Positions 11,622 through 20,686 are shown, counted from the stretch's first letter. The stretch: 64,000 nt of DNA from Cellulomonas alba (GCF_030362835.1 NZ_JAUCGQ010000001.1:2645461-2709460); one strand, 5' to 3'. The notes: generated from the letters alone by a model not told the origin. Numbers and translations are program-made.

Positions 11622-12289
11622 CAGCCGAACGCCGACAGCCCGTCCGTCGCCAGCGCCCGCTCGCTGCGGGCGAGCGCGCGGAGCATCCCGGTCGTCCCGT
11701 GTCGCCGCGCCCCGAGCACGGCGAGCGTGGCGACCACCGGGTCCACGACGACGGTCGGGAACTCCAGGGCCGGGAGGTCGACGCTGGCCGCGAGGTCGTC
11801 GGCGTGCACGACGACCTCGAGCGCCCGGCAGACGGCGAAGTCCGCGGTCGCGAGGACGCAGTCCTGCCACGGCACGTACACCGCCGGCCCCGCGCCGGCG
11901 AGCAGGCTCGGGAGCGCGGCGCGGGTCTGGGCGAGCACCTCGCGGCACGCGTCCGGGCCGATCGCGGCCATCGCGTTGAACTCGTCGCGGATCGACGTGT
12001 TCTCGGGCGCGTCGCGGCCGGCGAGCAGCCAGTCGGTGCGTGCGTAGAGGCCCGTCAGGTCCACCTGGACGGCGTGGGGTGGGACGCCGCCGAAACCGAG
12101 GAACTCGACGGCCGTCTCCGCCTGGCTGACGAGGTGTCGGGTGAGCCCGCCGACCGTCATGCCGGGGAGCGCGGACTCGTCGGCCCACCGCTCGGCGACG
12201 CGCGCCGAGCCGACGAGCCCCGGGATGGTGTCGAGAGCGGCGAGCAGGACCTCGTCCGGAGCGAGGGCGCCGCGGAAGGTGAGCGTCAT
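11621..12289 (-). CDS. Maleylpyruvate isomerase-like (DinB-fold, mycothiol-type) protein
   Basis: The 222-residue protein resembles the maleylpyruvate isomerase N-terminal family, a DinB-like four-helix bundle often linked to mycothiol. Visible signatures are PGMTVGGLTRHLVSQAE near residue 43, where the His is a likely metal ligand, and ALEVVVHADDLAASV near residue 156, which contributes a second HxxD site. The substrate is unknown. The ATG at 12289 is preceded by TAGGGT at a leaderless distance of 6 nt, which supports the start and suggests independent transcription from the lysozyme-like gene upstream. Confidence 0.7.
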   Translation of the reverse strand: MTLTFRGALAPDEVLLAALDTIPGLVGSARVAERWADESALPGMTVGGLTRHLVSQAETAVEFLGFGGVPPHAVQVDLTGLYARTDWLLAGRDAPENTSIRDEFNAMAAIGPDACREVLAQTRAALPSLLAGAGPAVYVPWQDCVLATADFAVCRALEVVVHADDLAASVDLPALEFPTVVVDPVVATLAVLGARRHGTTGMLRALARSERALATDGLSAFG

Positions 12290-12295
12290 GGCGCG

Positions 12296-12301
12296 ACCCT
12301 A
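12296..12301 (-). promoter_or_regulatory. -10 box TAGGGT, leaderless type
   Basis: On the minus strand TAGGGT is followed by CGCGCC and the ATG at 12289, a 6-nt gap. Confidence 0.5.
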
Positions 12302-12327
12302 GGGGCGACCACCGACAACCCCCGACG

Positions 12328-13266
12328 TCAGTCGGGCGGGAGCTCGAGGCGCACCTGACCGGCGGGGACGGCCGGCCCCTTCGCCGGTCCCCAGGCGCCG
12401 GCGTCGCGGTCCCACCGCTGGTCCCCGACCTGGACCCCGACGAGCCCGAGCGGCCGCGCCGTCGCGACGCCCCACTGCCCGACGGCCCAGGCGAGCCGCG
12501 CGGCGTCGTCGCCCAGGCGGGCCGTGTCGACGACGACCGCCGGCCCCGCGCCCTTCGCCGCGGGCGCGACGCTCGTCGCGAGCGGGCCGAGGTCGCGGTG
12601 CACGCGGTCGACGACCGTGGCGGGCACGGTGCTCGACGGGCCCGAGCCGGCGTCGGCATCGTCGTCGACCGGGTGCAGCGTGCACGTGAGCGCCGCGGCG
12701 GAGTTGCCGGTCAGCGCCGAGGCGTAGGCGCGTGCGGCCGCCTCGTGCTGCGCGTAGGCGTCGGGGAAGCCGGACCGCTGCACGGCCTGCGCGGCCTCGG
12801 TGATCGGCATCGTCGCGTAGCCCTTGACCTTCACGAGCGCCGAGTAGAACCGTCCCGTCGAGTACACGGGGTCGAGGATCTGCTCCTCGGTGCCCCAGCC
12901 CTGCGACGGCCGCTGCTGGAACAGGCCGAGCGAGTCGCGGTCGCCCTCGGGCAGGTTGCGCAGCTTGGACTCCTGGATCGAGGTCGCGAGCGCGATCGTC
13001 ACGGCGCGCGCCGGCAGCCCGCGACGGAGCGCGACGGCGGCGACGAGGGCCGCGTTGTCGGCCTGGCCGGGGTCGAGCTGCCACCGCGAGCCGTCGCTCG
13101 TGGCGTAGCAGGCCTCGGGCGGCGGCGGACCGTGGTGCGTGTGGTCGAGCCACGCGATGACGCCGGCCGTCGCGAGCACCAGCAGCACCGCGAGCCCCGC
13201 CACGGCACAGCCGAACCGGCCGGCGCGCGCGCCGCGGGAGCGCCGCGGACGCCGACGAGCGCTCAT
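12328..13266 (-). CDS. Membrane-anchored lysozyme/transglycosylase-like protein
   Basis: The 312-residue protein has a basic N-terminus (RRRPRRSRG), one membrane helix at about residues 19-40 and an extracytoplasmic domain with a lysozyme-like core: ALATSIQESKLRN, in which Glu could be catalytic, followed by DSLGLFQQRPSQGWG and DPVYSTGRFYSAL. This resembles the active-site region of soluble lytic transglycosylases and is common in actinobacterial cell-wall proteins. The C-terminal third is not recognised. It lies 31 nt downstream of dapD on the same strand, so it may be co-transcribed with this DAP pathway gene. Enzymatic activity is inferred only. Confidence 0.65.
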   Translation of the reverse strand: MSARRRPRRSRGARAGRFGCAVAGLAVLLVLATAGVIAWLDHTHHGPPPPEACYATSDGSRWQLDPGQADNAALVAAVALRRGLPARAVTIALATSIQESKLRNLPEGDRDSLGLFQQRPSQGWGTEEQILDPVYSTGRFYSALVKVKGYATMPITEAAQAVQRSGFPDAYAQHEAAARAYASALTGNSAAALTCTLHPVDDDADAGSGPSSTVPATVVDRVHRDLGPLATSVAPAAKGAGPAVVVDTARLGDDAARLAWAVGQWGVATARPLGLVGVQVGDQRWDRDAGAWGPAKGPAVPAGQVRLELPPD

Positions 13267-13297
13267 CCCGCCGCGCTCGTCGGGCCGGCCGTGCGGA

Positions 13298-14245
13298 TCA
13301 CTGGTGCGCGTGCAGCGCGGCGTTGAGCTCGACGCCCGCGCGCTCGCCGCGCGCCACGGCCTCGACCCCGCCCGTCAGCGAGTTCCGGCGGAACAGGATG
13401 CCGTCGGCGCCCGAGAGGTCCCGCGCCTTGACCACGCGCGTCTCGCCGCCGGCGAGGCCGACGACCGTGACCTTGGTGCCGGCGGTGACGTACAGGCCGG
13501 CCTCGACGACGCAGTCGTCGCCGAGCGAGATGCCGAGCCCGGCGTTGGCGCCGAGCAGCGTGCGGCGACCGATCGACACGACCTCGCGGCCGCCTCCGGA
13601 CAGCGTGCCCATGATCGAGGCGCCGCCGCCGATGTCCGAGCCGTCGCCGACGACGACGCCGGCCGAGATCCGCCCCTCGACCATCGACGTGCCGAACGTG
13701 CCGGCGTTGTAGTTGACGAAGCCCTCGTGCATCACGGTCGTCCCGGGCGCGAGGTGCGCCCCGAGGCGCACGCGGTCGGCGTCGGCGATCCGCACCCCCG
13801 AGGGCAGCACGTAGTCGACCATGCGCGGGAACTTGTCGACGCCGAGCACCGTGGGCGCGACGCCGGTCGCGGCGCGCAGCCGGGCGCGCGTGAGCTCGAA
13901 GCCCTCGACCGCGCACGGACCGCGGTCCGTCCAGACGACGTTGGGGAGCGCCGCGAAGATGCCGTCGAGGTTGATGGATCTCGGCGCGACGAGGCGGTGC
14001 GAGAGCAGGTGCAGCCGCAGGTACGCGTCCGACGCGCCGCTGGGCGCCTCGTCGAGGTCGATGACGGTGCGCACGACACGGACGCTGACCCGGCGCGCCT
14101 CGTCGGTCCGCTCGGCGTCGACGAGGTCGGCGGGCGGCGCGTCAGACGTGGGTTCGCCGAGCGCGGGGGCGGGGTACCACGTGTCGAGGGGCGCTCCGGC
14201 GTCGGTCACGGTGGCCAGTCCGAAACCCCAGGCTGTCCGAGTCAT
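13298..14245 (-). CDS. dapD: Tetrahydrodipicolinate N-succinyltransferase DapD
   Basis: Transfers succinyl from succinyl-CoA to tetrahydrodipicolinate in the lysine/DAP pathway. The 315-residue product is the actinobacterial type (like M. tuberculosis DapD), with an N-terminal globular domain and a left-handed beta-helix of hexapeptide repeats from about residue 165 ([19 protein letters not shown], then [16 protein letters not shown], then [17 protein letters not shown]). The ATG at 14245 has TAGGGT 7 nt upstream on the minus strand. It is divergent from dapE across 189 nt that contain a GGTTAC/GTAACC inverted repeat, so the two DAP genes may share control. Confidence 0.93.
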   Translation of the reverse strand: MTRTAWGFGLATVTDAGAPLDTWYPAPALGEPTSDAPPADLVDAERTDEARRVSVRVVRTVIDLDEAPSGASDAYLRLHLLSHRLVAPRSINLDGIFAALPNVVWTDRGPCAVEGFELTRARLRAATGVAPTVLGVDKFPRMVDYVLPSGVRIADADRVRLGAHLAPGTTVMHEGFVNYNAGTFGTSMVEGRISAGVVVGDGSDIGGGASIMGTLSGGGREVVSIGRRTLLGANAGLGISLGDDCVVEAGLYVTAGTKVTVVGLAGGETRVVKARDLSGADGILFRRNSLTGGVEAVARGERAGVELNAALHAHQ

Positions 14246-14252
14246 GGCGCCA

Positions 14253-14258
14253 ACCCTA
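14253..14258 (-). promoter_or_regulatory. -10 box TAGGGT of dapD, leaderless type
   Basis: Minus-strand TAGGGT, 7 nt before the dapD ATG at 14245. Confidence 0.5.
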
Positions 14259-14291
14259 GGTCACGAGCAGGGCCGTTCCGGGGTCAGAAAG

Positions 14292-14309
14292 GGTTACCGA
14301 CCAGTAACC
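14292..14309. promoter_or_regulatory. Inverted repeat GGTTAC-N6-GTAACC between dapD and dapE
   Basis: Perfect 6-bp arms separated by CGACCA in the divergent dapD-dapE region, about 35 nt upstream of the dapD -10 box. The size and symmetry suit a dimeric regulator such as a TetR-type repressor. The regulator is unknown. Confidence 0.45.
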
Positions 14310-14422
14310 GTTTCGCCCGGACGGGCTGCTCCCGGCGGCCGCGTCAGGGCACCGGCGCGGGCCCGCGCGCCGACCCGGGCCGGAGCGCGGGCCGACCGGC
14401 CACCGGCAGCCTCGTCCGTCGT

Positions 14423-14428
14423 TACGGT
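14423..14428 (+). promoter_or_regulatory. -10 box TACGGT of dapE, leaderless type
   Basis: TACGGT, then GTCCGC (6 nt), then the dapE ATG at 14435. Confidence 0.5.
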
Positions 14429-14434
14429 GTCCGC

Positions 14435-15508
14435 ATGGACCGCGCCCTCGACCTCCACGCCGACGTCGTCGACCTGGCCCGTGCCCTGTGCGACGTGCCG
14501 TCCGAGAGCGGCGACGAGCGCGCGCTCGCCGACCTCGTCGAGGACGCGCTGCGGGGCCTGCGGCACCTGCGCGTCGACCGCGACGGGGACGCCGTCGTCG
14601 CCCGGACCAACCTCGGCCGCGCGCGCCGCGTGGTGGTCGCGGGCCACCTCGACACCGTGCCGATCGCGGACAACCTGCCGACGCGGCTCGAGGACGGCGT
14701 GCTGTGGGGCCGCGGCACGGTCGACATGAAGGGCGGCGTCGCCGTGCAGCTCGCGCTCGCGGCCGAGCTGACCTCGCCCGCGCACGACCTGACGTGGGTC
14801 TTCTACGACCACGAGGAGGTCGCCGCCGACCTGAACGGTCTCGGCCGGCTCGTCCGTACGCACCCCGACTGGGTCCGCGGCGACTTCGCGGTGCTGTGCG
14901 AGCCGACGGCCGGCGGGCTCGAGGGCGGCTGCAACGGCACGCTGCGCGTCGACGTCGTGCTGCACGGCGTCGCGGCGCACTCGGCGCGCGCGTGGGCCGG
15001 GAAGAACGCCGTGCACGCGGCCGGCGAGGTGCTCCGCCGGCTGGAGGCGTACGAGCCCGCGACGGTCGAGGTCGACGGGCTCGCGTACCGGGAGAGCCTC
15101 AACGCGACGCTCATCAGCGGCGGCACGGCGCCGAACGTCATCCCCGACCGCTGCGTCGTCACCGTCAACTACCGCTTCGCGCCCGACAAGTCGCTCGACG
15201 AGGCAGAGGCGCACGTGCGCGCGCTGCTCGACGGCTTCGAGGTGAACCGCACCGACGGCGCCGACGGCGCGCGGCCCGGGCTCGACGACCCGATCGCGCA
15301 GGAGTTCGCCGCCGCGGTGCTCGCCGTCACGGGCGGCGCGCCGTCGGCCAAGTACGGCTGGACGGACGTCGCGCGGTTCTCGTCGCTCGGCGTCCCCGCG
15401 GTCAACTTCGGGCCGGGCGACCCGCTGCTGGCGCACAAGGTCGACGAGCGGTGCCCGGTCGACCAGCTGCGGCTGTGCCGTGACGCGTTGCGCGCGTGGC
15501 TCGCCTGA
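14435..15508 (+). CDS. dapE: Succinyl-diaminopimelate desuccinylase DapE
   Basis: M20 family di-zinc hydrolase releasing succinate from N-succinyl-LL-DAP. The 357-residue product contains the metal and catalytic motifs in order: GHLDTVP (residues about 71-77), the GRGTVDMKGG loop near 95, the catalytic YDHEEV pair near 127, CEPT near 155, and the final ligand in LAHKVDERCP close to the C-terminus. The dimerisation domain lies between them (GVAAHSARAWAGKNA). ATG 14435 is supported by a -10 box 6 nt upstream, and the long open frame before it has no domain. Divergent from dapD. Confidence 0.93.
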   Translation: MDRALDLHADVVDLARALCDVPSESGDERALADLVEDALRGLRHLRVDRDGDAVVARTNLGRARRVVVAGHLDTVPIADNLPTRLEDGVLWGRGTVDMKGGVAVQLALAAELTSPAHDLTWVFYDHEEVAADLNGLGRLVRTHPDWVRGDFAVLCEPTAGGLEGGCNGTLRVDVVLHGVAAHSARAWAGKNAVHAAGEVLRRLEAYEPATVEVDGLAYRESLNATLISGGTAPNVIPDRCVVTVNYRFAPDKSLDEAEAHVRALLDGFEVNRTDGADGARPGLDDPIAQEFAAAVLAVTGGAPSAKYGWTDVARFSSLGVPAVNFGPGDPLLAHKVDERCPVDQLRLCRDALRAWLA

Positions 15509-15509
15509 C

Positions 15510-15564
15510 GAACCGCGTGCGAACCGCACCCGAACCGAGGCCGAACCGCGCCCGAACTGTTCGG
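15510..15564 (+). repeat. 11-bp minisatellite directly after dapE stop
   Basis: GAACC/GAACT motifs start at 15510, 15521, 15532, 15543 and 15554, an exact 11-nt period with consensus GAACCGCRYCC. The first unit begins one base after the TGA of dapE. The last unit blends into a perfect 13-bp palindrome, CCGAAC-T-GTTCGG, at 15552-15564. Confidence 0.8.
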
Positions 15565-15581
15565 CGACCCGTCGTGCGAAC

Positions 15582-15591
15582 GAACCGGTTC
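15582..15591. promoter_or_regulatory. 10-bp palindrome GAACCGGTTC upstream of the LOG gene
   Basis: Perfect palindrome 17 nt before the -10 box TAGAGT, so it overlaps the expected -35 region of the LOG-family gene and could be an operator. It also shares GAACCG with the adjacent minisatellite. Confidence 0.35.
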
Positions 15592-15608
15592 CGCCCGACC
15601 CGCGCGCC

Positions 15609-15614
15609 TAGAGT
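15609..15614 (+). promoter_or_regulatory. -10 box TAGAGT, leaderless type
   Basis: TAGAGT, 6 nt (CGACAC), then the ATG at 15621. Confidence 0.5.
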
Positions 15615-15620
15615 CGACAC

Positions 15621-16442
<822 letters not shown>

Positions 16443-16449
16443 GCCGCCG

Positions 16450-17433
16450 GTGACGCTCCCGCCGCTGCCGGGCGTCCCCGCGCCCGGCGCCGTCCTGCGC
16501 CTGCGCGGCCGCGAGCTCGGGCCCGAGCGCACCGTCGTGATGGCCGTCGTCAACCGGACGCCCGACTCGTTCTACGCGCCCGCGCGCTTCGACGACGCGT
16601 CGGCCGACGCCGCGGTGGCCCGCGCCGAGGAGGAGGGCGCCGACATCCTCGACATCGGCGGCGTGCGCGCCGGCCGCGGCCCGCGCGTGTCGGTCCAGGA
16701 GGAGCTCGACCGGATCGTCCCGCTGCTGCGCCGCGTCCGGACGCGGCACCCCGACCTTCTCGTCAGCGTCGACACGTGGCGTGCGGACGTCGCGCGCGTC
16801 GTCGCGGACGAGGGGGTCGACCTCGTCAACGACACGTGGGCCGGGCACGACCCGCAGCTCGTCGAGGTCGCGGCGGAACGCGGGCTCGGCGTCGTGTGCT
16901 CGCACACCGGGGGCGCGCTGCCCCGCACGGACCCCTTCCGAGTGGCGTACGGCGTCGGCGACGAGCCCGCCGATCCGGACGGCGCCGACGGCGCCGACGT
17001 CGACCCGCTCGCCGTGGCGTCCCGTGACCCGCTCGACGCCGTGCTCCGCGACGTGGTCGCGACGGTGCGGGCCGCGGCGCGCCGCGCGGTCGACCTCGGC
17101 GTCGACCCGGCGAGCGTGCTCGTCGACCCGACGCACGACTTCGGCAAGAACACGTGGCACTCGCTCCACCTCGTGCGGCGCACGCAGGCGCTCGTGGTGC
17201 TCGGCCATCCCGTGCTGATGGCGTTCTCGCGCAAGGACTTCGTGGGGGAGTCGCTCGACCTGCCCGCCGCGGACCGGCTCGAGGGCACGCTCGCGGCCAC
17301 GGCTGTCGCGGCGTGGCTGGGCGCCCGCGTGTTCCGGGCGCACGACGTCGCCGCGACACGCCGCACGCTCGACATGGTCGCGACGATCCGCGGCGACCGC
17401 GCGCCGGCCCGCGCCGTGCGGGGGCTGGCATGA
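16450..17433 (+). CDS. folP2: FolP2-type dihydropteroate synthase homologue
   Basis: TIM-barrel pterin-binding protein of 327 residues. Compared with genuine dihydropteroate synthase, the loops are altered in the manner of M. tuberculosis FolP2 (Rv1207): NRTPDSFY in place of NVTPDSF followed by a glycine-rich loop, DIGGVRAGRG in place of DIGGESTRPG, and SVDTWR in place of SIDTYK, with an insertion SHTGGALPRTDPF. As I recall, the mycobacterial FolP2 did not show DHPS activity. Folate synthesis is therefore uncertain and no other fol genes are nearby. The GTG start is 7 nt after the LOG stop, and the stop overlaps the next start (ATGA). Confidence 0.82.
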   Translation: MTLPPLPGVPAPGAVLRLRGRELGPERTVVMAVVNRTPDSFYAPARFDDASADAAVARAEEEGADILDIGGVRAGRGPRVSVQEELDRIVPLLRRVRTRHPDLLVSVDTWRADVARVVADEGVDLVNDTWAGHDPQLVEVAAERGLGVVCSHTGGALPRTDPFRVAYGVGDEPADPDGADGADVDPLAVASRDPLDAVLRDVVATVRAAARRAVDLGVDPASVLVDPTHDFGKNTWHSLHLVRRTQALVVLGHPVLMAFSRKDFVGESLDLPAADRLEGTLAATAVAAWLGARVFRAHDVAATRRTLDMVATIRGDRAPARAVRGLA

Positions 17434-18704
17434 CGGGCACGGCGACGCTCCCCGAGGACCACGCAGGCGCGGCCACCGCCGACGCGGCGCGCACGTGGTG
17501 GGACCCGCGCGGCTGGCGCTGGTGGGTCCAGGTGCTCGCGGTCTACGCGGCGGCGCGCGCGTTCACGACGGTGGCGCTGCTCGTCACGCTGCGCGGCCAG
17601 GTCGTGCCGAACTACTGGATGCCGACGGCGCCCGGCTCGTTCTGGCAGTTCACCGGTCTGTTCTGGGACGCGGACTGGTACCGGCAGATCGCCGAGAACG
17701 GGTACCCGGCGCAGCTGCCCGTGGGCGCGGACGGGCTCGTGCAGCAGAACGCCTGGGCGTTCTTCCCGCTGTTCCCCTTCTTCACTCGCGGCGTCATGAC
17801 GGTCACGGGGCTGCCGTGGGACGTCGCGGCGCCGTGCGTCGCGGTGCTGCTCGGCGCGGTCGCGATGCTCGTCATCCACCGGCTCGTGGTGCACGGCGCT
17901 CCGCAGGCGGTCGCGGCCCGGCCGGGTCTGCCGCTCGCGACGGTCGCGCTCGTCAGCGTGTTCCCGACCTCGGTCGTGCTGCAGGTGGGGTACACGGAGG
18001 CGCTCGCGCTGATGCTGATCGCGATCGCGCTCCTGATGGTCGTGCAGCGACGGTACGGGTACGCGGCGCTCGTCATCGTGCTGCTCGGGTTCTCGCGCGC
18101 GGTCGCGCTGCCCATGGCCGCCGTCGTCGTGGTGCACGCGCTCGTGCGGTGGCGCGACGCCCGGCGCGGCACGGACCGGCTGGTCGCGCACGACGTCGCC
18201 GGCATCGCCGGACTCGCGGCGGCCGCCGTCGTCTCGGGCGTCGCATGGCCGCTCGTCGCGGGCTGGGCGACGGGGCGGTCGGACGCGTACCTGCTGACGC
18301 AGCAGGCGTGGCGCGGGGTCCGGTCGACGGCGCCGTTCGAGGGCTGGGGCTACGTCTCGCGGTTCTGGTTCGGCGACCGCGCGTCGCTCGTGCTGGTCGC
18401 GAGCTTTGCGCTCGTCATCGCCGTCCTCGTGGTCCCCGCGGCGTGGCGGCTGGGCAACGAGCTCCACACCTGGGCCGCGGCGTACCTGCTCTACATCGCG
18501 GCGGCGGTCGAGCCCGGCTCGAGCCTCGCCCGCTTCCTGCTGCTCGCGTTCCCGCTCGGCGCCGTGACGGCCGGGGTGGTGACGCGCCCGGCGAGCGCGC
18601 GCCGCTGGTGGCTGGCAGGCGTCGTCGTGCTCATGCTCGCGCTGCAGCTCGTCTGGATCTGGAACATCTGGCGGTTCGACCCGCCGACCAGCTGGCCGCC
18701 GTGA
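17430..18704 (+). CDS. GT-C/PIG-V-like membrane mannosyltransferase
   Basis: Polytopic membrane protein of 424 residues with about ten helices. The first extracytoplasmic loop contains FWDADWYRQIAENGYP, with the acidic pair typical of GT-C glycosyltransferases that use polyprenol-phosphate sugars, and the following FFPLFPFFTRGVMTVTGLPWDVA resembles the GPI mannosyltransferase (PIG-V) family. The likely role is transfer of mannose or another hexose to an envelope glycan or protein. Acceptor and donor are not deducible. Start ATG overlaps the folP2 stop as ATGA, indicating co-translation. Confidence 0.75.
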   Translation: MTGTATLPEDHAGAATADAARTWWDPRGWRWWVQVLAVYAAARAFTTVALLVTLRGQVVPNYWMPTAPGSFWQFTGLFWDADWYRQIAENGYPAQLPVGADGLVQQNAWAFFPLFPFFTRGVMTVTGLPWDVAAPCVAVLLGAVAMLVIHRLVVHGAPQAVAARPGLPLATVALVSVFPTSVVLQVGYTEALALMLIAIALLMVVQRRYGYAALVIVLLGFSRAVALPMAAVVVVHALVRWRDARRGTDRLVAHDVAGIAGLAAAAVVSGVAWPLVAGWATGRSDAYLLTQQAWRGVRSTAPFEGWGYVSRFWFGDRASLVLVASFALVIAVLVVPAAWRLGNELHTWAAAYLLYIAAAVEPGSSLARFLLLAFPLGAVTAGVVTRPASARRWWLAGVVVLMLALQLVWIWNIWRFDPPTSWPP

Positions 18705-18818
18705 CGGGCCCGCGCGTGCGCGCGCTCCCCGGGGGCGGGTGCGCGCGCCCGGTGCGCCCGTCGTCCGCCGGACGGGTGGGTCGTGCGCATCGGTCGAGGT
18801 CGCGGCGCCGCGGTGAAC

Positions 18819-18836
18819 TAGACTGTCCGACGGACA
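18819..18836 (+). promoter_or_regulatory. Promoter and palindrome upstream of the DUF3117 gene
   Basis: TAGACT (18819-18824) fits a -10 box. A perfect 13-bp palindrome TGTCCG-A-CGGACA (18824-18836) covers its last base and the expected transcription start, an arrangement suited to repression. The leader to the ATG at 18920 would be about 90 nt. Confidence 0.45.
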
Positions 18837-18854
18837 TCCGGCAGCTCGGCCCCC

Positions 18855-18895
18855 TCCCGACGTGCACGCACGCGGGTGGGAGGTCCCGTCGGGAC
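18855..18895 (+). promoter_or_regulatory. Possible leader hairpins before the DUF3117 gene
   Basis: TCCCGACG (18855-18862) can pair with CGTCGGGA (18887-18894). Alternatively the second arm is part of a perfect 13-bp palindrome GTCCCG-T-CGGGAC (18883-18895). The two pairings exclude each other, which is a layout seen in structured leaders. No known riboswitch class is recognised. Confidence 0.3.
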
Positions 18896-18919
18896 GAACG
18901 AGGCGAAGGAGAGGCCCGC

Positions 18920-19087
18920 ATGGCCGCGATGAAGCCGAGGACCGGCGACGGCCCGCTCGAGGTGACGAAGGAGGGTCGCGGCATCGTCATGCGCGTCCCG
19001 CTCGAGGGCGGTGGTCGGCTCGTGGTCGAGCTCAACGCGACCGAGGCCGCGGAGCTGGGCGAGGCGCTGACGTCCGTCGTCAGCTGA
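18920..19087 (+). CDS. DUF3117 conserved actinobacterial protein
   Basis: The 55-residue protein (begins MAAMKPRTGDGPLEVTKEG, ends ELGEALTSVVS) is nearly invariant in actinobacteria and corresponds to Rv1211, which has been described as a small calmodulin-like protein. The function is not settled. It is predicted soluble, with a short beta-rich centre (IVMRVPLEGGGRLVVEL) and a C-terminal helix. The ATG has GAAGGAGAGG about 6 nt upstream. A 215-nt non-coding region precedes it, suggesting its own regulated promoter, while pepA follows after 12 nt and may share the transcript. Confidence 0.88.
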   Translation: MAAMKPRTGDGPLEVTKEGRGIVMRVPLEGGGRLVVELNATEAAELGEALTSVVS

Positions 19088-19099
19088 CCCGTCGACCGT

Positions 19100-20686
19100 A
19101 TGGCGCCGGACCGCGCACCCCGCACGCTCCCGACGGTCAGCGCGTCGGGCGACGACCTCATCACGAGCCCGCTGATCGCGGCGGGCTCTCTCGACGCGGT
19201 CGCCGTGCCGGTCGCGCCCGGGGTGCCGGGTGACGACCACGGGCTGCAGCCGCGCCCCGGCGCCGCGCAGGCGGCGGCGCGGTACGGCATCGACCTCGCC
19301 GAGATCGGCGAGCGCGTCGCCCTGACGGGCGCCGCCGGCGAGGCGTACGTGCTCCAGTTGCCGCGCTCCGTCGGCTCGGCGGTCGAGCTGCCGTGGAGCC
19401 AGCTCCCGCCGCGTGTGGTGCTCGTGGGCGTCGGCGACGCGAGCCCGGCGGAGCTCCGCCGGGCCGGTGCTGCGCTCGCCCGAGCGACGCGCGGCCTGAC
19501 CACGGTCGCCACGACCATCGGCGTCGACCGCGGACGCAGCGCGTCCTGGTCCGCCGACGCGGCACGCGCCATCGCCGAGGGCTACCTGCTCGCGGCGTAC
19601 AACCCGCCGTCGGCGGCCGCCAAGCCGGCCGAGGGCGCGCCCGACCTCGTGCTCCTCGAGCGGGACGGCACGCGGGTCGCCGCGGCGCTCGAGTCGGCGC
19701 GCGTCGCGGCGTCGGCGACGTGGCTGGTCCGCGACCTCGCGACCACCCCGTCGAACAAGAAGGACCCGGCGTGGATCGCGGACCGGGCCCGGCGCCTCGG
19801 TGGCCGCCAGGGGCTCGCGGTGCGCGTGCTCGGCCCGCGGGAGCTCGCGACGCAGGGCTTCGGCGGCATCCTCGCGGTGGGCGCGGGCTCGGCGTCCACG
19901 CCCCGGCTCGTCACCGTCTCGTACACGCCGGCCACGCCGAGCGGCGCCGACGCGCGCCACGTGGTCCTCGTCGGCAAGGGCGTGACGTACGACACCGGCG
20001 GCCTCAGCATCAAGCCGCGCGAGGCGATGGTGCCCATGAAGACCGACATGACGGGTGCCGCGGTCGCGCTGGCCACCGTCCTGGCTGCGGCGAACGAGGG
20101 CGTCGCGCACCGCGTCACCGCGGTGCTGCCGCTCGCCGAGAACCACGTCGGTGGCGCGTCCTACCGGCCGGGCGACGTGCTGACCATCTACGGCGGCACG
20201 ACCGTCGAGATCGCGAACACGGACGCCGAGGGCCGGCTGCTGCTCGCCGACGCGCTCGCGTACGCCGACGCGGAGCTCGACCCGGACGTCGTCATCGACG
20301 TCGCGACGCTGACGGGCGCGGCGAAGGTCGCGCTCGGCCCGCAGATCGGCGCCCTGTACGGCACCGACGACGCGCTCGTGGCGGCGCTCGCCGCAGCGGG
20401 CGACGCCAGCGGGGAGCTCGTCTGGCCGATGCCGCTCGTCGACGAGTACGAGGAGGGGGTGCGGTCCGACGTCGCCGACCTCCGCCACGTCGCGCAGGAC
20501 GGCTCCCTCGGTGCCGGCTCGATCGTCGCCGCGCTCTTCCTGCGGCACTTCGCGGGCAGTCGGCCGTGGGCGCACCTCGACATCGCCGGGCCGGCCCGCG
20601 CGGGCGCGGACAAGCACGAGGTCACCGAAGGCGCGACGGGGTTCGGCGCGCGCCTGCTGCTGCGGTACCTGGTCGACCTGGTCTGA
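19100..20686 (+). CDS. pepA: Leucyl aminopeptidase (M17)
   Basis: Di-metal cytosolic aminopeptidase releasing N-terminal residues from peptides. The 528-residue product has the variable N-terminal domain and the M17 catalytic domain with VGKGVTYDTGGLSIKP near residue 291 (Lys and Asp ligands), KTDMTGAA, and the signature NTDAEGRLLLADAL near residue 373. The ATG lies 12 nt after the DUF3117 stop with a weak Shine-Dalgarno. Its last codons, encoding YLVDLV, are repeated downstream as a 24-bp minisatellite. It is convergent with the O-methyltransferase gene. Confidence 0.94.
   Translation: MAPDRAPRTLPTVSASGDDLITSPLIAAGSLDAVAVPVAPGVPGDDHGLQPRPGAAQAAARYGIDLAEIGERVALTGAAGEAYVLQLPRSVGSAVELPWSQLPPRVVLVGVGDASPAELRRAGAALARATRGLTTVATTIGVDRGRSASWSADAARAIAEGYLLAAYNPPSAAAKPAEGAPDLVLLERDGTRVAAALESARVAASATWLVRDLATTPSNKKDPAWIADRARRLGGRQGLAVRVLGPRELATQGFGGILAVGAGSASTPRLVTVSYTPATPSGADARHVVLVGKGVTYDTGGLSIKPREAMVPMKTDMTGAAVALATVLAAANEGVAHRVTAVLPLAENHVGGASYRPGDVLTIYGGTTVEIANTDAEGRLLLADALAYADAELDPDVVIDVATLTGAAKVALGPQIGALYGTDDALVAALAAAGDASGELVWPMPLVDEYEEGVRSDVADLRHVAQDGSLGAGSIVAALFLRHFAGSRPWAHLDIAGPARAGADKHEVTEGATGFGARLLLRYLVDLV

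Noticed and set aside
15552..15564. LexA/SOS box
   Set aside because: CCGAAC and GTTCGG arms resemble the actinobacterial SOS half-sites, but the spacer is 1 nt instead of 4 and the neighbours are not SOS genes.
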